A stretch of 64,000 nt of DNA from Pseudooceanicola pacificus (GTDB lineage: Bacteria; Pseudomonadota; Alphaproteobacteria; Rhodobacterales; Rhodobacteraceae), in assembly GCF_009789075.1 (NCBI RefSeq), contig NZ_WNXQ01000003.1, positions 62,001 through 126,000 on the forward strand. Reading direction: 5' to 3'. This document shows positions 17,651-26,000 of the stretch, piece after piece. The notes beneath the pieces are model-generated. The model made no database searches, was not told the origin of the DNA, and worked only from the letters and a program-made list of their open reading frames with translations. Each line of letters opens with the position of its first letter. The first letter of the stretch is position 1. Both the position numbers and the translations under genes were made by a program.

Positions 17651-18553
17651 ATGAAACAACTGATCGCAGCCGCACTGGCCACGACCGCGCTGACCGGCAT
17701 GGCCGCGGCGCAGGAGATCACCGAGTACCGCATCGGCATCCTGGGCGGCGAGAATGCGCAGGACCGTCTTGCCTCGCACGAGTGCCTGAAGACCTATACC
17801 GAGGAAGCGCTTGGCGTGCCGGTGAAGCTGTTCGCCCCGGCCGATTACAACGGCGTGATCCAGGGCCTGCTTGGCGGCACCATCGACCAGGCCTGGCTGG
17901 GCTCTTCGGGCTATGCCGCGACCTATCTCGCCGACCCCGAGGCGGTGGAGCCGGTGCTGGTGAAAACCAATCTCGACGGTTCGTTCAGCTATCACTCGAT
18001 CGGTTTTGCCCGCAAGGACAGCGGCATCACCTCGCTGGAAGACGTCAAGGGCAAGGTCTTCGGCTTTGGCGATCCGAATTCGACCTCGGGCTATCTGATC
18101 CCCTCGATCGAGATCCCGCAGGCCACCGGCGCCTCGATGGAATCGGGCGACTATTTCGGTGAGGTGAAGTTCACCGGCGGTCACGAGCAGACCATCGTGG
18201 CGGTCTACAACGGTGACATCGACGCCGGCGTGACCTGGGCCGACGGCCTGGGCGCATGGGAAGACGGCTACAACTCGGGCGCGCTGCGCAAGGCGGCGGA
18301 TGCCGGCCTGGTCGACATGAACGAGCTGGTCCAGATCTGGATGTCCAAACCGATCCCCGAGGGCCCGATGGTGCTGCGCAAGTCGCTGCCCGAGGATGTG
18401 AAGGCCAAGATGGTCACCCTGATCGAGGAAATGGCCGACAAGGATCCGGACTGCACCTACAACATCGCCGCCGGCGAGACTGCCGGGTTCACCCCGATCA
18501 CCCACGAGGCCTACGAGAGCATTATCGAGGTCCGCAAGGCGAAATCCAACTGA
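17651..18553 (+). CDS. phnD: PhnD, periplasmic phosphonate-binding protein
   Basis: 300 residues with a signal peptide (MKQLIAAALATTALTGMAAA, cleavage before QEITE). The mature protein reads YRIGILGGENAQDRLASHECL, APADYNGVIQGLLGGTIDQAWLGSSGYAATY and FGFGDPNSTSGYLIP, the standard PhnD ligand-pocket segments. ATG at 17651 after GGAGAGA. It lies 64 nt after phnC and 71 nt before phnE. It is more alike to true PhnD than the unrelated PhnD-fold protein at 24595-25341. Confidence 0.93.
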   Translation: MKQLIAAALATTALTGMAAAQEITEYRIGILGGENAQDRLASHECLKTYTEEALGVPVKLFAPADYNGVIQGLLGGTIDQAWLGSSGYAATYLADPEAVEPVLVKTNLDGSFSYHSIGFARKDSGITSLEDVKGKVFGFGDPNSTSGYLIPSIEIPQATGASMESGDYFGEVKFTGGHEQTIVAVYNGDIDAGVTWADGLGAWEDGYNSGALRKAADAGLVDMNELVQIWMSKPIPEGPMVLRKSLPEDVKAKMVTLIEEMADKDPDCTYNIAAGETAGFTPITHEAYESIIEVRKAKSN

Positions 18554-18624
18554 TCCACCCGGACCAGTGACCCGGCCCCCGGTGCCATCGCGCCGGGGGT
18601 CTTTCCGATGAAAGGCCGCCCCTC

Positions 18625-19488
18625 TTGAGCGTGATCGCATCCGACCCGTCCGCCGACATCCGCGGCGACTACCTGCGCCTGACGCGCCAGAAACGCCTCT
18701 ATGGCGGGCTGGTGCTGGCGATCTTCCTGCTGCTGATGATCTCGGGCTTCAGCGTGGCCGAGGGGCGCAATGCCGGGGGGTTCATCTCCGGGCTGCCGCA
18801 GATCCTCGATTTCCCGGCCATGGTGTTTTCCGAGGCCTGGGAGAAGCGGGCGCAGCTGCCGGGGCATCTGGTGCATTACGTTCCGGCGCTGCTGGAGACG
18901 CTGAACATCGCCGCCGTGGCCACGATCCTGGGCACCGGGCTGGCGATGGTGCTGTCGATGCTCTCGACCCGGGGCCTGGCGCTCTGGCCGCGGGCGATCC
19001 CGCTGTTCCGCCGGGTGATGGACGTGATGCGGGCGGTGCCCGAGATCGTCATCGCGCTGGTGCTGATCTTCGTCATGGGCGGGGGGCCGGTGCCGGCGGT
19101 CATCGCCATCGCCTTTCATACGGGCGGGGCGCTTGGGAAGCTCTTTTCCGAGGTCAACGAGAACGCGGATCTCAAGCCGGTCGAGGGGCTGGCCTCGGTC
19201 GGCGCGGGCTGGGCGCAGCGGATGTGGCTGGGGGTCGTGCCGCAGGTCTCGCCCAATTATTTCAGCTATGCGCTGCTGCGCTTCGAGATCAATATCCGCG
19301 CCTCGGCCATCCTGGGCTTCGTCGGTGCGGGGGGGATCGGCTACGAGCTGAAGAACACCATGTCCTGGGGGCAGGGCAAGTTTGACGAGGCGGCGGCGAT
19401 CTTCCTGCTGCTGTTCCTGACCATCGTCGCGGTCGACCAGGTGTCGGGCTATGTCCGCCACCACCTGACCCGGCAGGGAGGCCACTGA
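18625..19488 (+). CDS. phnE: PhnE, phosphonate ABC permease (first copy)
   Basis: 287 residues. It has a cytoplasmic N-terminus, a first membrane helix (YGGLVLAIFLLLMISGF), then the permease core with ETLNIAAVATILGTGLAMVLS, EIVIALVLIFVMGGGPVPAVIAIAFHTGGALGKLFSEVNE (the EAA-type loop contacting PhnC) and ILGFVGAGGIGYELKNT. The TTG at 18625 is taken as start; the in-frame GTG at 18631 is an alternative. The stop overlaps the next permease start by one base (TGATG). Confidence 0.92.
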   Translation: MSVIASDPSADIRGDYLRLTRQKRLYGGLVLAIFLLLMISGFSVAEGRNAGGFISGLPQILDFPAMVFSEAWEKRAQLPGHLVHYVPALLETLNIAAVATILGTGLAMVLSMLSTRGLALWPRAIPLFRRVMDVMRAVPEIVIALVLIFVMGGGPVPAVIAIAFHTGGALGKLFSEVNENADLKPVEGLASVGAGWAQRMWLGVVPQVSPNYFSYALLRFEINIRASAILGFVGAGGIGYELKNTMSWGQGKFDEAAAIFLLLFLTIVAVDQVSGYVRHHLTRQGGH

Positions 19489-20825
19489 TGAGCGCCGATA
19501 TCACCGCCGCGGGCACAGACCTGCGCGCCCATGCCGATGCCATGTTCCTGCGCAAGAAGCTGGCGGCCTTTGCCCTGCCGGCGGTGGTGCTGGCCTACCT
19601 GGCCTATACCTTCTTCGCCTTCGACATCGCGGGGCTGGCGGAGCGGGCGCGGATCGACAATGCGCGCACGCTTCTGGCCGACACCTGGAGCTACAAGACC
19701 CATGTGACACGCGACAACCGCTCGGGCGGGATGACGGTGGCCATCGAGGGCGAGCGCAAGGGGACTTACCCGGAGGGCACGGCGCCGGACTGGGTGAGCC
19801 TGGGCGAGGTGACCCGCGTGGACCTGGGCGAGGGGCATGTGGTGGAATTCCTGCCGGGCAACGCCCTGCGCTACGACGTGCCGGGGTTTGGCCCGATCGA
19901 GGCAAGCGTGTCGCGCGCGCGCGGGGTGCAGATCAACCTGGACGAGGCGGAGCTGCCGGACTGGATCAGCTATTCCAGCGCGCGGCTGAACATCACGACC
20001 GAGGCGGGGCGGGTGTCGCTGACCCGGAACCGCACCGAGGTGTTCCGCTATTTCCCGGGGTGGGAGCTGTTCTTCTTCACCCTCGACAGCCCCTATCACG
20101 GGGTGCCGCTGTCGCGGATCCTGTTCGGCGCGCGGGTGGACCCGGAGCGGGCGAACCTGGCCGGGGCGTTCCACGATTTCTGGAACAACGACATGTGGCG
20201 TCACCGCGATGTTGCCTGGGCGATCTGCGAGACGATCCTGATGGCCTTCCTCGGGACCTTCGGGGGAGCGATCATCGCGTTGCCTGTGGCCTTTCTCGCG
20301 GCGCGGAATTTCACGCCGCTGCGCGTGGTGCGCTTTGCCTTTCGCCGGGTTTTCGATTTCCTGCGCGGGGTGGATGCGCTGATCTGGACGATCCTGCTGA
20401 GCCGGGCCTTCGGCCCGGGGCCGATGACCGGGGCGCTGGCGATCCTGCTGACCGACACGGGGAGCTTCGGCAAGATGTTCTCGGAGGCGCTGGAGAATGT
20501 CGACGGCAAGCAGATCGAGGGCATCCGTTCGACAGGGGCCAGGCCGCTGCAGCGCTACAGGTTCGGGGTGATCCCCCAGGTGGTGCCGGTGCTGCTGTCG
20601 CAGGTGCTCTATTTCCTCGAATCCAACACGCGGAGCGCCACGATCATCGGGGCGATCACCGGCGGCGGGATCGGGCTGCTGCTGACCCAGGCGATGATCA
20701 CCCAGAAGGACTGGGAAGAGGTGACCTATTACATCATCCTCGTGATCCTGATGGTCTTTGCCATGGACTGGCTGTCGGGCTGGCTGCGGCGCCGGCTGAT
20801 CCGCGGCGGCGACAGCGGGCACTGA
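19488..20825 (+). CDS. phnE: PhnE, phosphonate ABC permease (second copy, with large periplasmic insertion)
   Basis: 445 residues, well above the usual 260-290. After TM1 (about 22-42) comes a soluble segment of roughly 190 residues rich in beta-type sequence (GGMTVAIEGERKGTYPEG, LGEGHVVEFLPGNALRYDV). The typical core follows: WAICETILMAFLGTFGGAIIAL, ALIWTILLSRAFGPGPMTGALAILLTDTGSFGKMFSEALENVD, and ATIIGAITGGGIGLLL. The insert should face the periplasm and could contact PhnD. It pairs with the first PhnE as a heterodimeric channel. Confidence 0.92.
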   Translation: MSADITAAGTDLRAHADAMFLRKKLAAFALPAVVLAYLAYTFFAFDIAGLAERARIDNARTLLADTWSYKTHVTRDNRSGGMTVAIEGERKGTYPEGTAPDWVSLGEVTRVDLGEGHVVEFLPGNALRYDVPGFGPIEASVSRARGVQINLDEAELPDWISYSSARLNITTEAGRVSLTRNRTEVFRYFPGWELFFFTLDSPYHGVPLSRILFGARVDPERANLAGAFHDFWNNDMWRHRDVAWAICETILMAFLGTFGGAIIALPVAFLAARNFTPLRVVRFAFRRVFDFLRGVDALIWTILLSRAFGPGPMTGALAILLTDTGSFGKMFSEALENVDGKQIEGIRSTGARPLQRYRFGVIPQVVPVLLSQVLYFLESNTRSATIIGAITGGGIGLLLTQAMITQKDWEEVTYYIILVILMVFAMDWLSGWLRRRLIRGGDSGH

Positions 20826-20893
20826 CCCGGCGGGCGTGACCTGACGGAGCGCCTTCGGCGCACACGATGTTTTGCAGCGCGCATCCGCGCGCT

Positions 20894-20936
20894 GCGGGTG
20901 TCGCCTCCGGCGGGCATATTTGGAGCAAGAGGAAGG
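20894..20936 (+). repeat. Dispersed intergenic element, partial copy B1
   Basis: Retains the second hairpin remnant (GCC-TCC-GGC) and the conserved tail GGGCATATTT ... AGAGGAAG, but lacks the leading GGGGGC/GCCCCC hairpin. Same orientation as the phnE gene it follows. It faces copy B2 tail to tail, with 15 nt between them. Confidence 0.75.
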
Positions 20937-20951
20937 AGGGGACCGGCCCCC

Positions 20952-21018
20952 TGCTTCATCTCGTCCGAAATACTCCGGGGGAGTCGCGCCGCAGGCGCGG
21001 CGGGGGCAGCGCCCCCTG
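20952..21018 (-). repeat. Dispersed intergenic element, copy B2 (inverted)
   Basis: On the minus strand: GGGGGC-GCT-GCCCCC, a second GC hairpin, CCCCCGGAGTATTT and CGAGATGAAG. It is oriented along the amino acid permease gene that ends at 21143 and lies just beyond its 5-prime-to-3-prime path. The tail variant AGATGAAG is shared with copy C. Confidence 0.85.
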
Positions 21019-21142
21019 CCAGGGTTCGGACCGCGATGACGGTCAGGACGGGGCTTCGACGGATCAATCTGGGCCGTGGCCGCGCGCGGGGGGCGTTGCG
21101 GGCTGTGGCAAGGCCGGACAGCCTGCGACCCTGTGCCCGGTG

Positions 21143-21982
21143 TCAGCGCATCAGGGCCGGGCGCGGCCGGAAGGCGGCGCGCCTGTCCTGGGGCAGGTGC
21201 CGGTTCAGGCGGCGGTTCACCAGCCCGAAGGCCCCGATGATCGCCAGCGAGAGCAGGATGAAATAGAAGGCCAGGATCGGGTAGGCCACGAAGGGGTTGA
21301 AGGTCTTGTCGGCGAAATAACTGGCGTAGTAGAGCGCGTCGCCCTTCTGTTGCCAGGCCGGGAAGGACGAGAAGAAGACCAGCGTGGTGGCATGGGTGAG
21401 AAAGATCGCCTCGTTGGTATAGGCCGGCCAGGCGAGGCGGAGCATCGTCGGCCAAGTGATCCGCCGGAACCTGGCCCAGCCCGAGAAGCCGTAGGCATCC
21501 GCGGCCTCCAGGTCGCTCTTGGGCACCGAGCGCAGGGCGCCGTAGAAGATCTCTCCGGTATAGGCCGAGGTGTTCAGGAACAGCACGATCAGCGCCCCGG
21601 CCCAGGCCCGCGTCAGCCAGCGGGTGCCGGCGGTGATCTCGGTGAAGAGGAGGTTGATCTCGATCCCGTTCTTGGGCAGCAGGGTCAGCGCCTCGTAGCA
21701 GATGAAGAACTGGATGAAGAGCGGCGAGCCGCGGAAGACGAAAATGTACCACTGCGCCGGTTTGCGGAGCGCGGCGCTCCGGGAATTGCGCGCCAGCGCG
21801 ATCGCCGTGGCGAAGAAGAAGCCGAAGAACAGCGCCAGCACCGCGAAATAGACGTTCCAGATCAGGCCCGAGCCGATCAGCACGAAATGGTCGCAGAGGG
21901 TGAAGTCGGTCTTGGGCAGCAGCCGCTCGCCCAGGCCGATGGAGCGCAGGGCATAGTTCTGGAAGGTCTCGACGCAGCTCAT
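21143..21982 (-). CDS. Polar amino acid ABC transporter permease (HisM/ArtM type)
   Basis: 279 residues. The start is the ATG at 21982 (MSCVETFQNYALRSIGLGERLLPKT). Inner-membrane permease with helices around 30-60 and 80-110. The family-typical FRGSPLFIQFFICYE and NTSAYTGEIFYGALRSVPKSDLEAADAYGFS (EAA loop) are present, with C-terminal helices ending LSLAIIGAFGLVNRRLNR. The start overlaps the stop of the other permease (ATGA, 21979-21982). Substrate is probably basic or amide amino acids given the binding protein type; the exact ligand cannot be told. Confidence 0.9.
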   Translation of the reverse strand: MSCVETFQNYALRSIGLGERLLPKTDFTLCDHFVLIGSGLIWNVYFAVLALFFGFFFATAIALARNSRSAALRKPAQWYIFVFRGSPLFIQFFICYEALTLLPKNGIEINLLFTEITAGTRWLTRAWAGALIVLFLNTSAYTGEIFYGALRSVPKSDLEAADAYGFSGWARFRRITWPTMLRLAWPAYTNEAIFLTHATTLVFFSSFPAWQQKGDALYYASYFADKTFNPFVAYPILAFYFILLSLAIIGAFGLVNRRLNRHLPQDRRAAFRPRPALMR

Positions 21983-22857
21983 GCGGCGCGCCTCATCTCT
22001 TCGCCCGCCATGGTGGCCTGGCCGCGCGACAGCCGTCGCGAGAGCCGGCCCAGGATCACCTCGGACACCCGGGTGAGCGAGAGGTAGAAGACCAGCAGCG
22101 CCAGGAAATACCACAGCCGCCAGTCGCCATGCGGGTAGTCATAGGCGCCGGTCTTGTGCCCGCCCAGTTCGCGTGCCCAGTAGACGATATCCTCGACCCC
22201 GAGGATGAAGAGCAGCGGCGTGGCCTTGATCAGGATCATCCACAGGTTCGACAGGCCGGGCAGGGCATAGACCCACATCTGCGGCACGAGGATGCGCCAG
22301 GTGGTCTGGCGGCGTGTCATGCCATAGGCCTCGGCCGTTTCGAGCTGGGCGCGGGGCACCGCGTTCATGGCGCCCGAAAGGACGAAGGCGGCAAAGGCCC
22401 CGAAGACAAAGGAGAAGGCGGCGATGGCCAGCACGATGCCGTAGACCTCGTGCTGCCATTGCGGCGCCGAGGAGAGCGGCAGCTTGGCCGCCGCGCAGAC
22501 CACGAAATCGTTGCCCTGCCGGATCGGCTGGTCCCAGTCGGGGCATTTGATCTTGAGGCGCAGCCACTCCAGCCCCTGGTCGAGGGCGAGCGGCACGAAG
22601 AGGAAGAAGGCTATGTCGGGCACGCCGCGGACCAGGGCGGAATAGCTCTTGCCGATCCAGCGCAGCGGCGCGATCTGCGACCGCGAGGCCAGCGCGCCGG
22701 CAAAGCCCATGGCCAGGGCGCAGGGCACGGTCACGAACATCAGGCCGATCACGACGAAGAAGCTGCCGTAGAACAGCAGGTGCTTGCCCGTGGTCAGGTA
22801 GCAGGCCATCCAGGCCAGCCCTTCGAGCGTTTGCGGATCGGTGCAGTATGAGAACAT
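21979..22857 (-). CDS. Polar amino acid ABC transporter permease (HisQ/ArtQ type)
   Basis: 292 residues from the ATG at 22857 (MFSYCTDPQTLEGLAWMACYL). The permease core has YSALVRGVPDIAFFLFVPLALDQ, FVFGAFAAFVLSGAMNAVPRAQLETAEAYGMTRRQTTWRI (EAA loop) and NLWMILIKATPLLFILGVEDIVYWARELG. A loop of about 45 residues after the second helix carries three Cys (KIKCPDWDQ, FVVCAAAKL region). It forms the channel with the 21143-21982 protein and is coupled to it by a 4-nt overlap. Confidence 0.9.
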   Translation of the reverse strand: MFSYCTDPQTLEGLAWMACYLTTGKHLLFYGSFFVVIGLMFVTVPCALAMGFAGALASRSQIAPLRWIGKSYSALVRGVPDIAFFLFVPLALDQGLEWLRLKIKCPDWDQPIRQGNDFVVCAAAKLPLSSAPQWQHEVYGIVLAIAAFSFVFGAFAAFVLSGAMNAVPRAQLETAEAYGMTRRQTTWRILVPQMWVYALPGLSNLWMILIKATPLLFILGVEDIVYWARELGGHKTGAYDYPHGDWRLWYFLALLVFYLSLTRVSEVILGRLSRRLSRGQATMAGEEMRRAA

Positions 22858-22904
22858 GGGCGCCCTTGAGCAGCGGGGCCCCGCAGGGCCCCGCAAATGT
22901 CAGG

Positions 22905-23639
22905 TCAGTAGGTCAGGGCGTCGGGGCCGAACCACTTGACGATCATCTCGTTGAGCGAACCGTCGTCCTTGAGGACCTGGATGGCCGCGTCGAGCTTGCC
23001 TTTCAGCTCGGTGTCGCTTTCGCGCAGGCCCAGGCCGACGCCGCCGCCCAGGGGCACATCCGGGCCGACGAACATCAGATCGCCACCGGATTCCGCCACA
23101 TAGGGCACCAGATAGTCCTTGTCGGCAAAGACCGCGTCGGCCTCGCCGTTCTTGACCGCCGCGATGGTTTCGTCGGGCGTGGCGAATTCCACCAGGGTGG
23201 CGCCGCTCTCGGCGATGTAGCCTGCCTGGATTGTCGCCGTCTGGGCCGAGATCACGCCGGAGTCGAGGTCGACGTCATCGGACATCGCCATATAGGCCGA
23301 GGTCGCGGGCGGCAGGTAGTTCTGGGTGAAGTCGATGACCTGGTCGCGCTCGTCGGTGATCGACATGCCGGCGATGATCACATCGTAGTTGCCGCTGACC
23401 AGGTTCGGGATGATCGAATCCCAGTCGTTGGTCACCCATTCGCAGGTCAGCTCGGCCAGTTCGCACAGCTTGTCGCCCAGCTCGCGTTCAAAGCCGGCGA
23501 CCTCGCCGTTGTCGTCGATGTAGTTGTACGGAGGGTAGGCGCCTTCGGTGCCCAGGCGGACGGTTGTGGCATGGCTGGCTGCCGTCGCCATGCCGGCGGA
23601 CAGCGCAAGCGCCGCGGTGGTCAGGATCAGTTTCTTCAT
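22905..23639 (-). CDS. Periplasmic polar amino acid binding protein (SBP family 3)
   Basis: 244 residues from the ATG at 23639: MKKLILTTAALALSAGMATA is a signal peptide, the mature start being near ASHATTVRLG. SBP_bac_3 signatures: LGTEGAYPPYNYIDDNGEVAGFERELGDKLCEL, VTNDWDSIIPNLVSGNYDVIIAGMSITDERDQVIDFTQNY and GLGLRESDTELKGKLDAAI. The GTEGAYPPYN segment resembles Lys/Arg/Orn/His and opine binding proteins. The frame is open 61 codons further upstream across the ATPase gene end; that part is rejected. Confidence 0.9.
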   Translation of the reverse strand: MKKLILTTAALALSAGMATAASHATTVRLGTEGAYPPYNYIDDNGEVAGFERELGDKLCELAELTCEWVTNDWDSIIPNLVSGNYDVIIAGMSITDERDQVIDFTQNYLPPATSAYMAMSDDVDLDSGVISAQTATIQAGYIAESGATLVEFATPDETIAAVKNGEADAVFADKDYLVPYVAESGGDLMFVGPDVPLGGGVGLGLRESDTELKGKLDAAIQVLKDDGSLNEMIVKWFGPDALTY

Positions 23640-23694
23640 CTGTTGCTCCCTGGATTGGACTTGGGTCCTTTGGCGGGCCTTGGGGCCCTTGGTC

Positions 23695-24498
23695 TCAGGC
23701 GGCTTTTGTCGCGCTGAGAAATTGCTGCAGCCGTTCCGTCTTGGGCGCGCCGAAGAGTTCGGAGGGCGGGCCCTCCTCCTCGATGCGGCCCTTGTGCAGA
23801 AAGACCACGATATCCGAGACATCGGCGGCCAGCCGCATGTCGTGGGTGACCAGGATCATCGTGCGGCCCTCGTTCGCGAGATCCTTGATGACCTTGACGA
23901 CCTCCTGTTCCAGCTCGGGGTCCAGCGCCGAGGTCGGTTCGTCGAACAGCAGCGCCTCGGGCTCCATGCACAGGGCGCGCGCGATGGCGGCGCGCTGCTG
24001 CTGCCCGCCGGACAGCTGGGCGGGCCAGGCGTCGGCCTTGTCGGCGATGCCGACCTTGGCGAGGTACTGGCGGGCCCTGTCCTCGACCTCTTTCGGATCG
24101 CGGCCCAGCACGGTCACCGGCGCCTCCATCACGTTCTGCAGGATGGTCAGGTGGGACCACAGGTTGAACTGCTGGAACACCATCGACAGGTTGGTCCGGA
24201 TGCGCAGCACCTGCTTGGGATCGCCCGGGCGGCGGTGCATCCCGCTGCCACGCCAGTGCACGGCCTCGCCCTTGAACAGCACCTCGCCCTGCTGGCTGTC
24301 CTCCAGCAGGTTGGCGCAGCGCAGAAGGGTGGATTTGCCGGACCCGGAAGAGCCGATCATCGAGACCACCTGACCCTGCCTGGCCAGCATGTCGACGCCT
24401 TTGAGGACTTCGAGTTCCCCGAACGACTTGTGCAGGTCTCTGATCTCTATGACGGGCGGTTGCTGGCTCACGGATCGGGCGGTCTCTGTCGTTGTCAC
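23695..24498 (-). CDS. ATPase of polar amino acid ABC transporter
   Basis: 267 residues of the HisP/GlnQ family: Walker A GSSGSGKST, VFQQFNLWSHLTILQNVMEAP, signature [15 protein letters not shown], Walker B ALLFDEPTSALDP and VTHDMRLAADVSD. The insertion HWRGSGMHRRPGDPKQVLRIRTNL before the Q-loop is typical of HisP-like rather than GlnQ-like proteins, pointing to basic amino acids. The start codon appears to be GTG at 24498. First gene of a four-gene minus-strand unit (ATPase, binding protein, two permeases). Confidence 0.9.
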   Translation of the reverse strand: MTTTETARSVSQQPPVIEIRDLHKSFGELEVLKGVDMLARQGQVVSMIGSSGSGKSTLLRCANLLEDSQQGEVLFKGEAVHWRGSGMHRRPGDPKQVLRIRTNLSMVFQQFNLWSHLTILQNVMEAPVTVLGRDPKEVEDRARQYLAKVGIADKADAWPAQLSGGQQQRAAIARALCMEPEALLFDEPTSALDPELEQEVVKVIKDLANEGRTMILVTHDMRLAADVSDIVVFLHKGRIEEEGPPSELFGAPKTERLQQFLSATKAA

Positions 24499-24594
24499 TG
24501 ACGGAGTAGGGCGCAGATTTTGGGCAAATGCAACGACCCTGCAACGCTTGACGCTACGACGCGCGCAAATTTTGGGCGTTCGCCCCGGCTGCGT

Positions 24595-25341
24595 TCAGGG
24601 CGCAGGCGGGGTGGGAACGGCGAGGTAGGCGGCTTTGGGCAGTTTCACGAAACCGTTCAGCCCCATCGCGGTGCGATCCTCGGCGGATTGCAGGGCCAGG
24701 GCGTGCCGGACAGCGGTGCCGATGCGCTCGGCGTCCTCGGCCCGCGCGGTGATCAGGGGCAGGCCGGGGGTCGGTTCCGTCCGGCCGATCTCGCGCAGCG
24801 CGGGTTCGTAGCGGTCCCAGCGACGGATCAGGCGCCAGGTCTGCGCATCGCAGACGCAGATGTCGGCCCGGCCTTCGGCCACCATCCGGACCGAGGCGCG
24901 ATGCGCACCGGTCTCGATCATCTCGCCAAAGGTGGTGCCGAGGCTTTGCGCATGGTTCAGCGCGGCGGCCCAACCGGATTGCGAGTGCAACTCGTTGAAG
25001 GCGAGCCGCAGCTGCGGCCAGTCCGACGGGTCGGTCCGGGTCTCGTCACGCCGCACCAGGATGACCGAGTTGTAATGCCCCGGGGGGCAGTCCGGCAGGC
25101 CGTAGTCCGGCGTGCCGATCATCGTCGTGATCTCGTGCAGGACCGAGCGGTAGGGCAGGCCGCAGGTCTGCGACAGCACCAGATCGGGCGCGCGCCAGTG
25201 ATCCCAGAGATTGCCCGCGCGTGTCAGCCGGTCCGGCGCGGTCATGCCCATCTGGCGCATGGTGTCGCGGATCGAGTCCCACAGCCGGTTGGTCGCGGTC
25301 GCGATCTCGGGCCGGTCGTACATCGGCAGCGATGCAAGCAT
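24595..25341 (-). CDS. PhnD-fold substrate-binding-like protein without signal peptide
   Basis: 248 residues from the ATG at 25341. The protein reads MYDRPEIATATNRLWDSIRDTMR, then WRAPDLVLSQTCGLPYRSVL, CPPGHYNSVILVRRDE, LRLAFNELHSQSGWAAALNHAQ and GRADICVCDAQTWRLI. This is the order of the PhnD / phosphate-phosphonate binding (PF12974) fold. There is no signal peptide, so it is probably cytoplasmic. It follows the TerB-like gene by 7 nt and is therefore in one unit with it. No transporter partner of its own is visible. Its role may be to bind a small oxyanion or amino acid as a sensor; that is a guess. Confidence 0.7.
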   Translation of the reverse strand: MLASLPMYDRPEIATATNRLWDSIRDTMRQMGMTAPDRLTRAGNLWDHWRAPDLVLSQTCGLPYRSVLHEITTMIGTPDYGLPDCPPGHYNSVILVRRDETRTDPSDWPQLRLAFNELHSQSGWAAALNHAQSLGTTFGEMIETGAHRASVRMVAEGRADICVCDAQTWRLIRRWDRYEPALREIGRTEPTPGLPLITARAEDAERIGTAVRHALALQSAEDRTAMGLNGFVKLPKAAYLAVPTPPAP

Positions 25342-25348
25342 CCGCCGT

Positions 25349-25786
25349 TCAGTCCCCGGCCACGCGCAGCCGCGCGGCATTGCTCTCCTGGTCGGTCAGG
25401 CCAAGCAGGCTGGCGACCAGGCGCAGCAGCGCGTCCTCTCCGCTGTCGCGCTGTCCGTCGGCCAGCACGACCGACCACAGCGCCTCGATCACGCCGATGC
25501 GCTGCTCCAGCGGCACCGCATCCTTGATCGCGCGGGTGAAGCGCACGGTGTCGGGGGCCTGGGCTTCAAGCGTCTCGGCCCGGGTGCGCAGATCGGCGGC
25601 GGCCTCGGGCGTCAGGGCATAGCGTTCGGCGGCGATGCGGCCGATCCGGTCACGCTCGGAGGCGTCATAGGTGCCGTCGCTGCGGGCCACGCGCACCAGC
25701 AGGGCGGTCAGGGCAAGGCGCGCATCGGCATCCGGCAATTGCCGGGGGGACGGCGCGGTGAGGCGAGAGAGCAGGTCAGCAAACAT
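25349..25786 (-). CDS. TerB-family (TerB/DUF533-like) cytoplasmic protein
   Basis: 145 residues, all helical: MFADLLSRLTAP, ALTALLVRVARSDGTYDASERDRIGRIAAERYAL, and a second half with IGVIEALWSVVLADGQRDSGEDALLRLVASLLGLTD. The two internally similar helical repeats with acidic D-G-x-x-D/E loops are the TerB fold, which can bind metal. It is not evidence for tellurite resistance: no terZACD genes are present. The ATG at 25786 faces the gene at 26001 across a 214-bp divergent gap carrying an inverted repeat. Confidence 0.75.
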   Translation of the reverse strand: MFADLLSRLTAPSPRQLPDADARLALTALLVRVARSDGTYDASERDRIGRIAAERYALTPEAAADLRTRAETLEAQAPDTVRFTRAIKDAVPLEQRIGVIEALWSVVLADGQRDSGEDALLRLVASLLGLTDQESNAARLRVAGD

Positions 25787-25866
25787 GCTATCCAGATAAG
25801 CGGTCCTTTCGGCCTAGCCAATGGCAAACATCACCGGCGCCAAAAAGGCGGATTTTTCGCATATAT

Positions 25867-25902
25867 TTTAACGGCAGATCAGATGCCAAAAACTCCGTTA
25901 AA
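25867..25902. promoter_or_regulatory. 8-bp inverted repeat in a divergent AT-rich control region
   Basis: TTTAACGG (25867-25874) and CCGTTAAA (25895-25902) are perfect complements 20 nt apart. They lie between the divergent TerB-like gene and the gene at 26001, in unusually AT-rich DNA. A TTGACA at 25922-25927 could be a -35 for the rightward gene, but no good -10 follows. Confidence 0.45.
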
Positions 25903-26000
25903 GTTGTGCATTTCCACGCGTTTGACACAATTGTCTCGCATTTCGATCCCAGTTTCCGCGCAAGCATCATGTCACGGAAGCGTTATTGGAGATTGGGGAC

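Larger units (their letters stand above)
20826..21142. other. Repeat-rich intergenic region between two convergent ABC transporters
   Basis: 317 nt between the stops of phnE and the amino acid permease. It carries a partial copy (B1) and an inverted full copy (B2) of the dispersed intergenic element, plus a GCAGCGCG/CGCGCTGC hairpin near 20875-20896. There is no credible gene and no T-tract terminator. The structured elements may take the role of transcription stop. Confidence 0.7.

Noticed and set aside
25349-25786. Tellurite resistance locus
   Set aside because: Only a TerB-fold protein is present; the terZACDEF set is missing and TerB folds occur in many unrelated settings.
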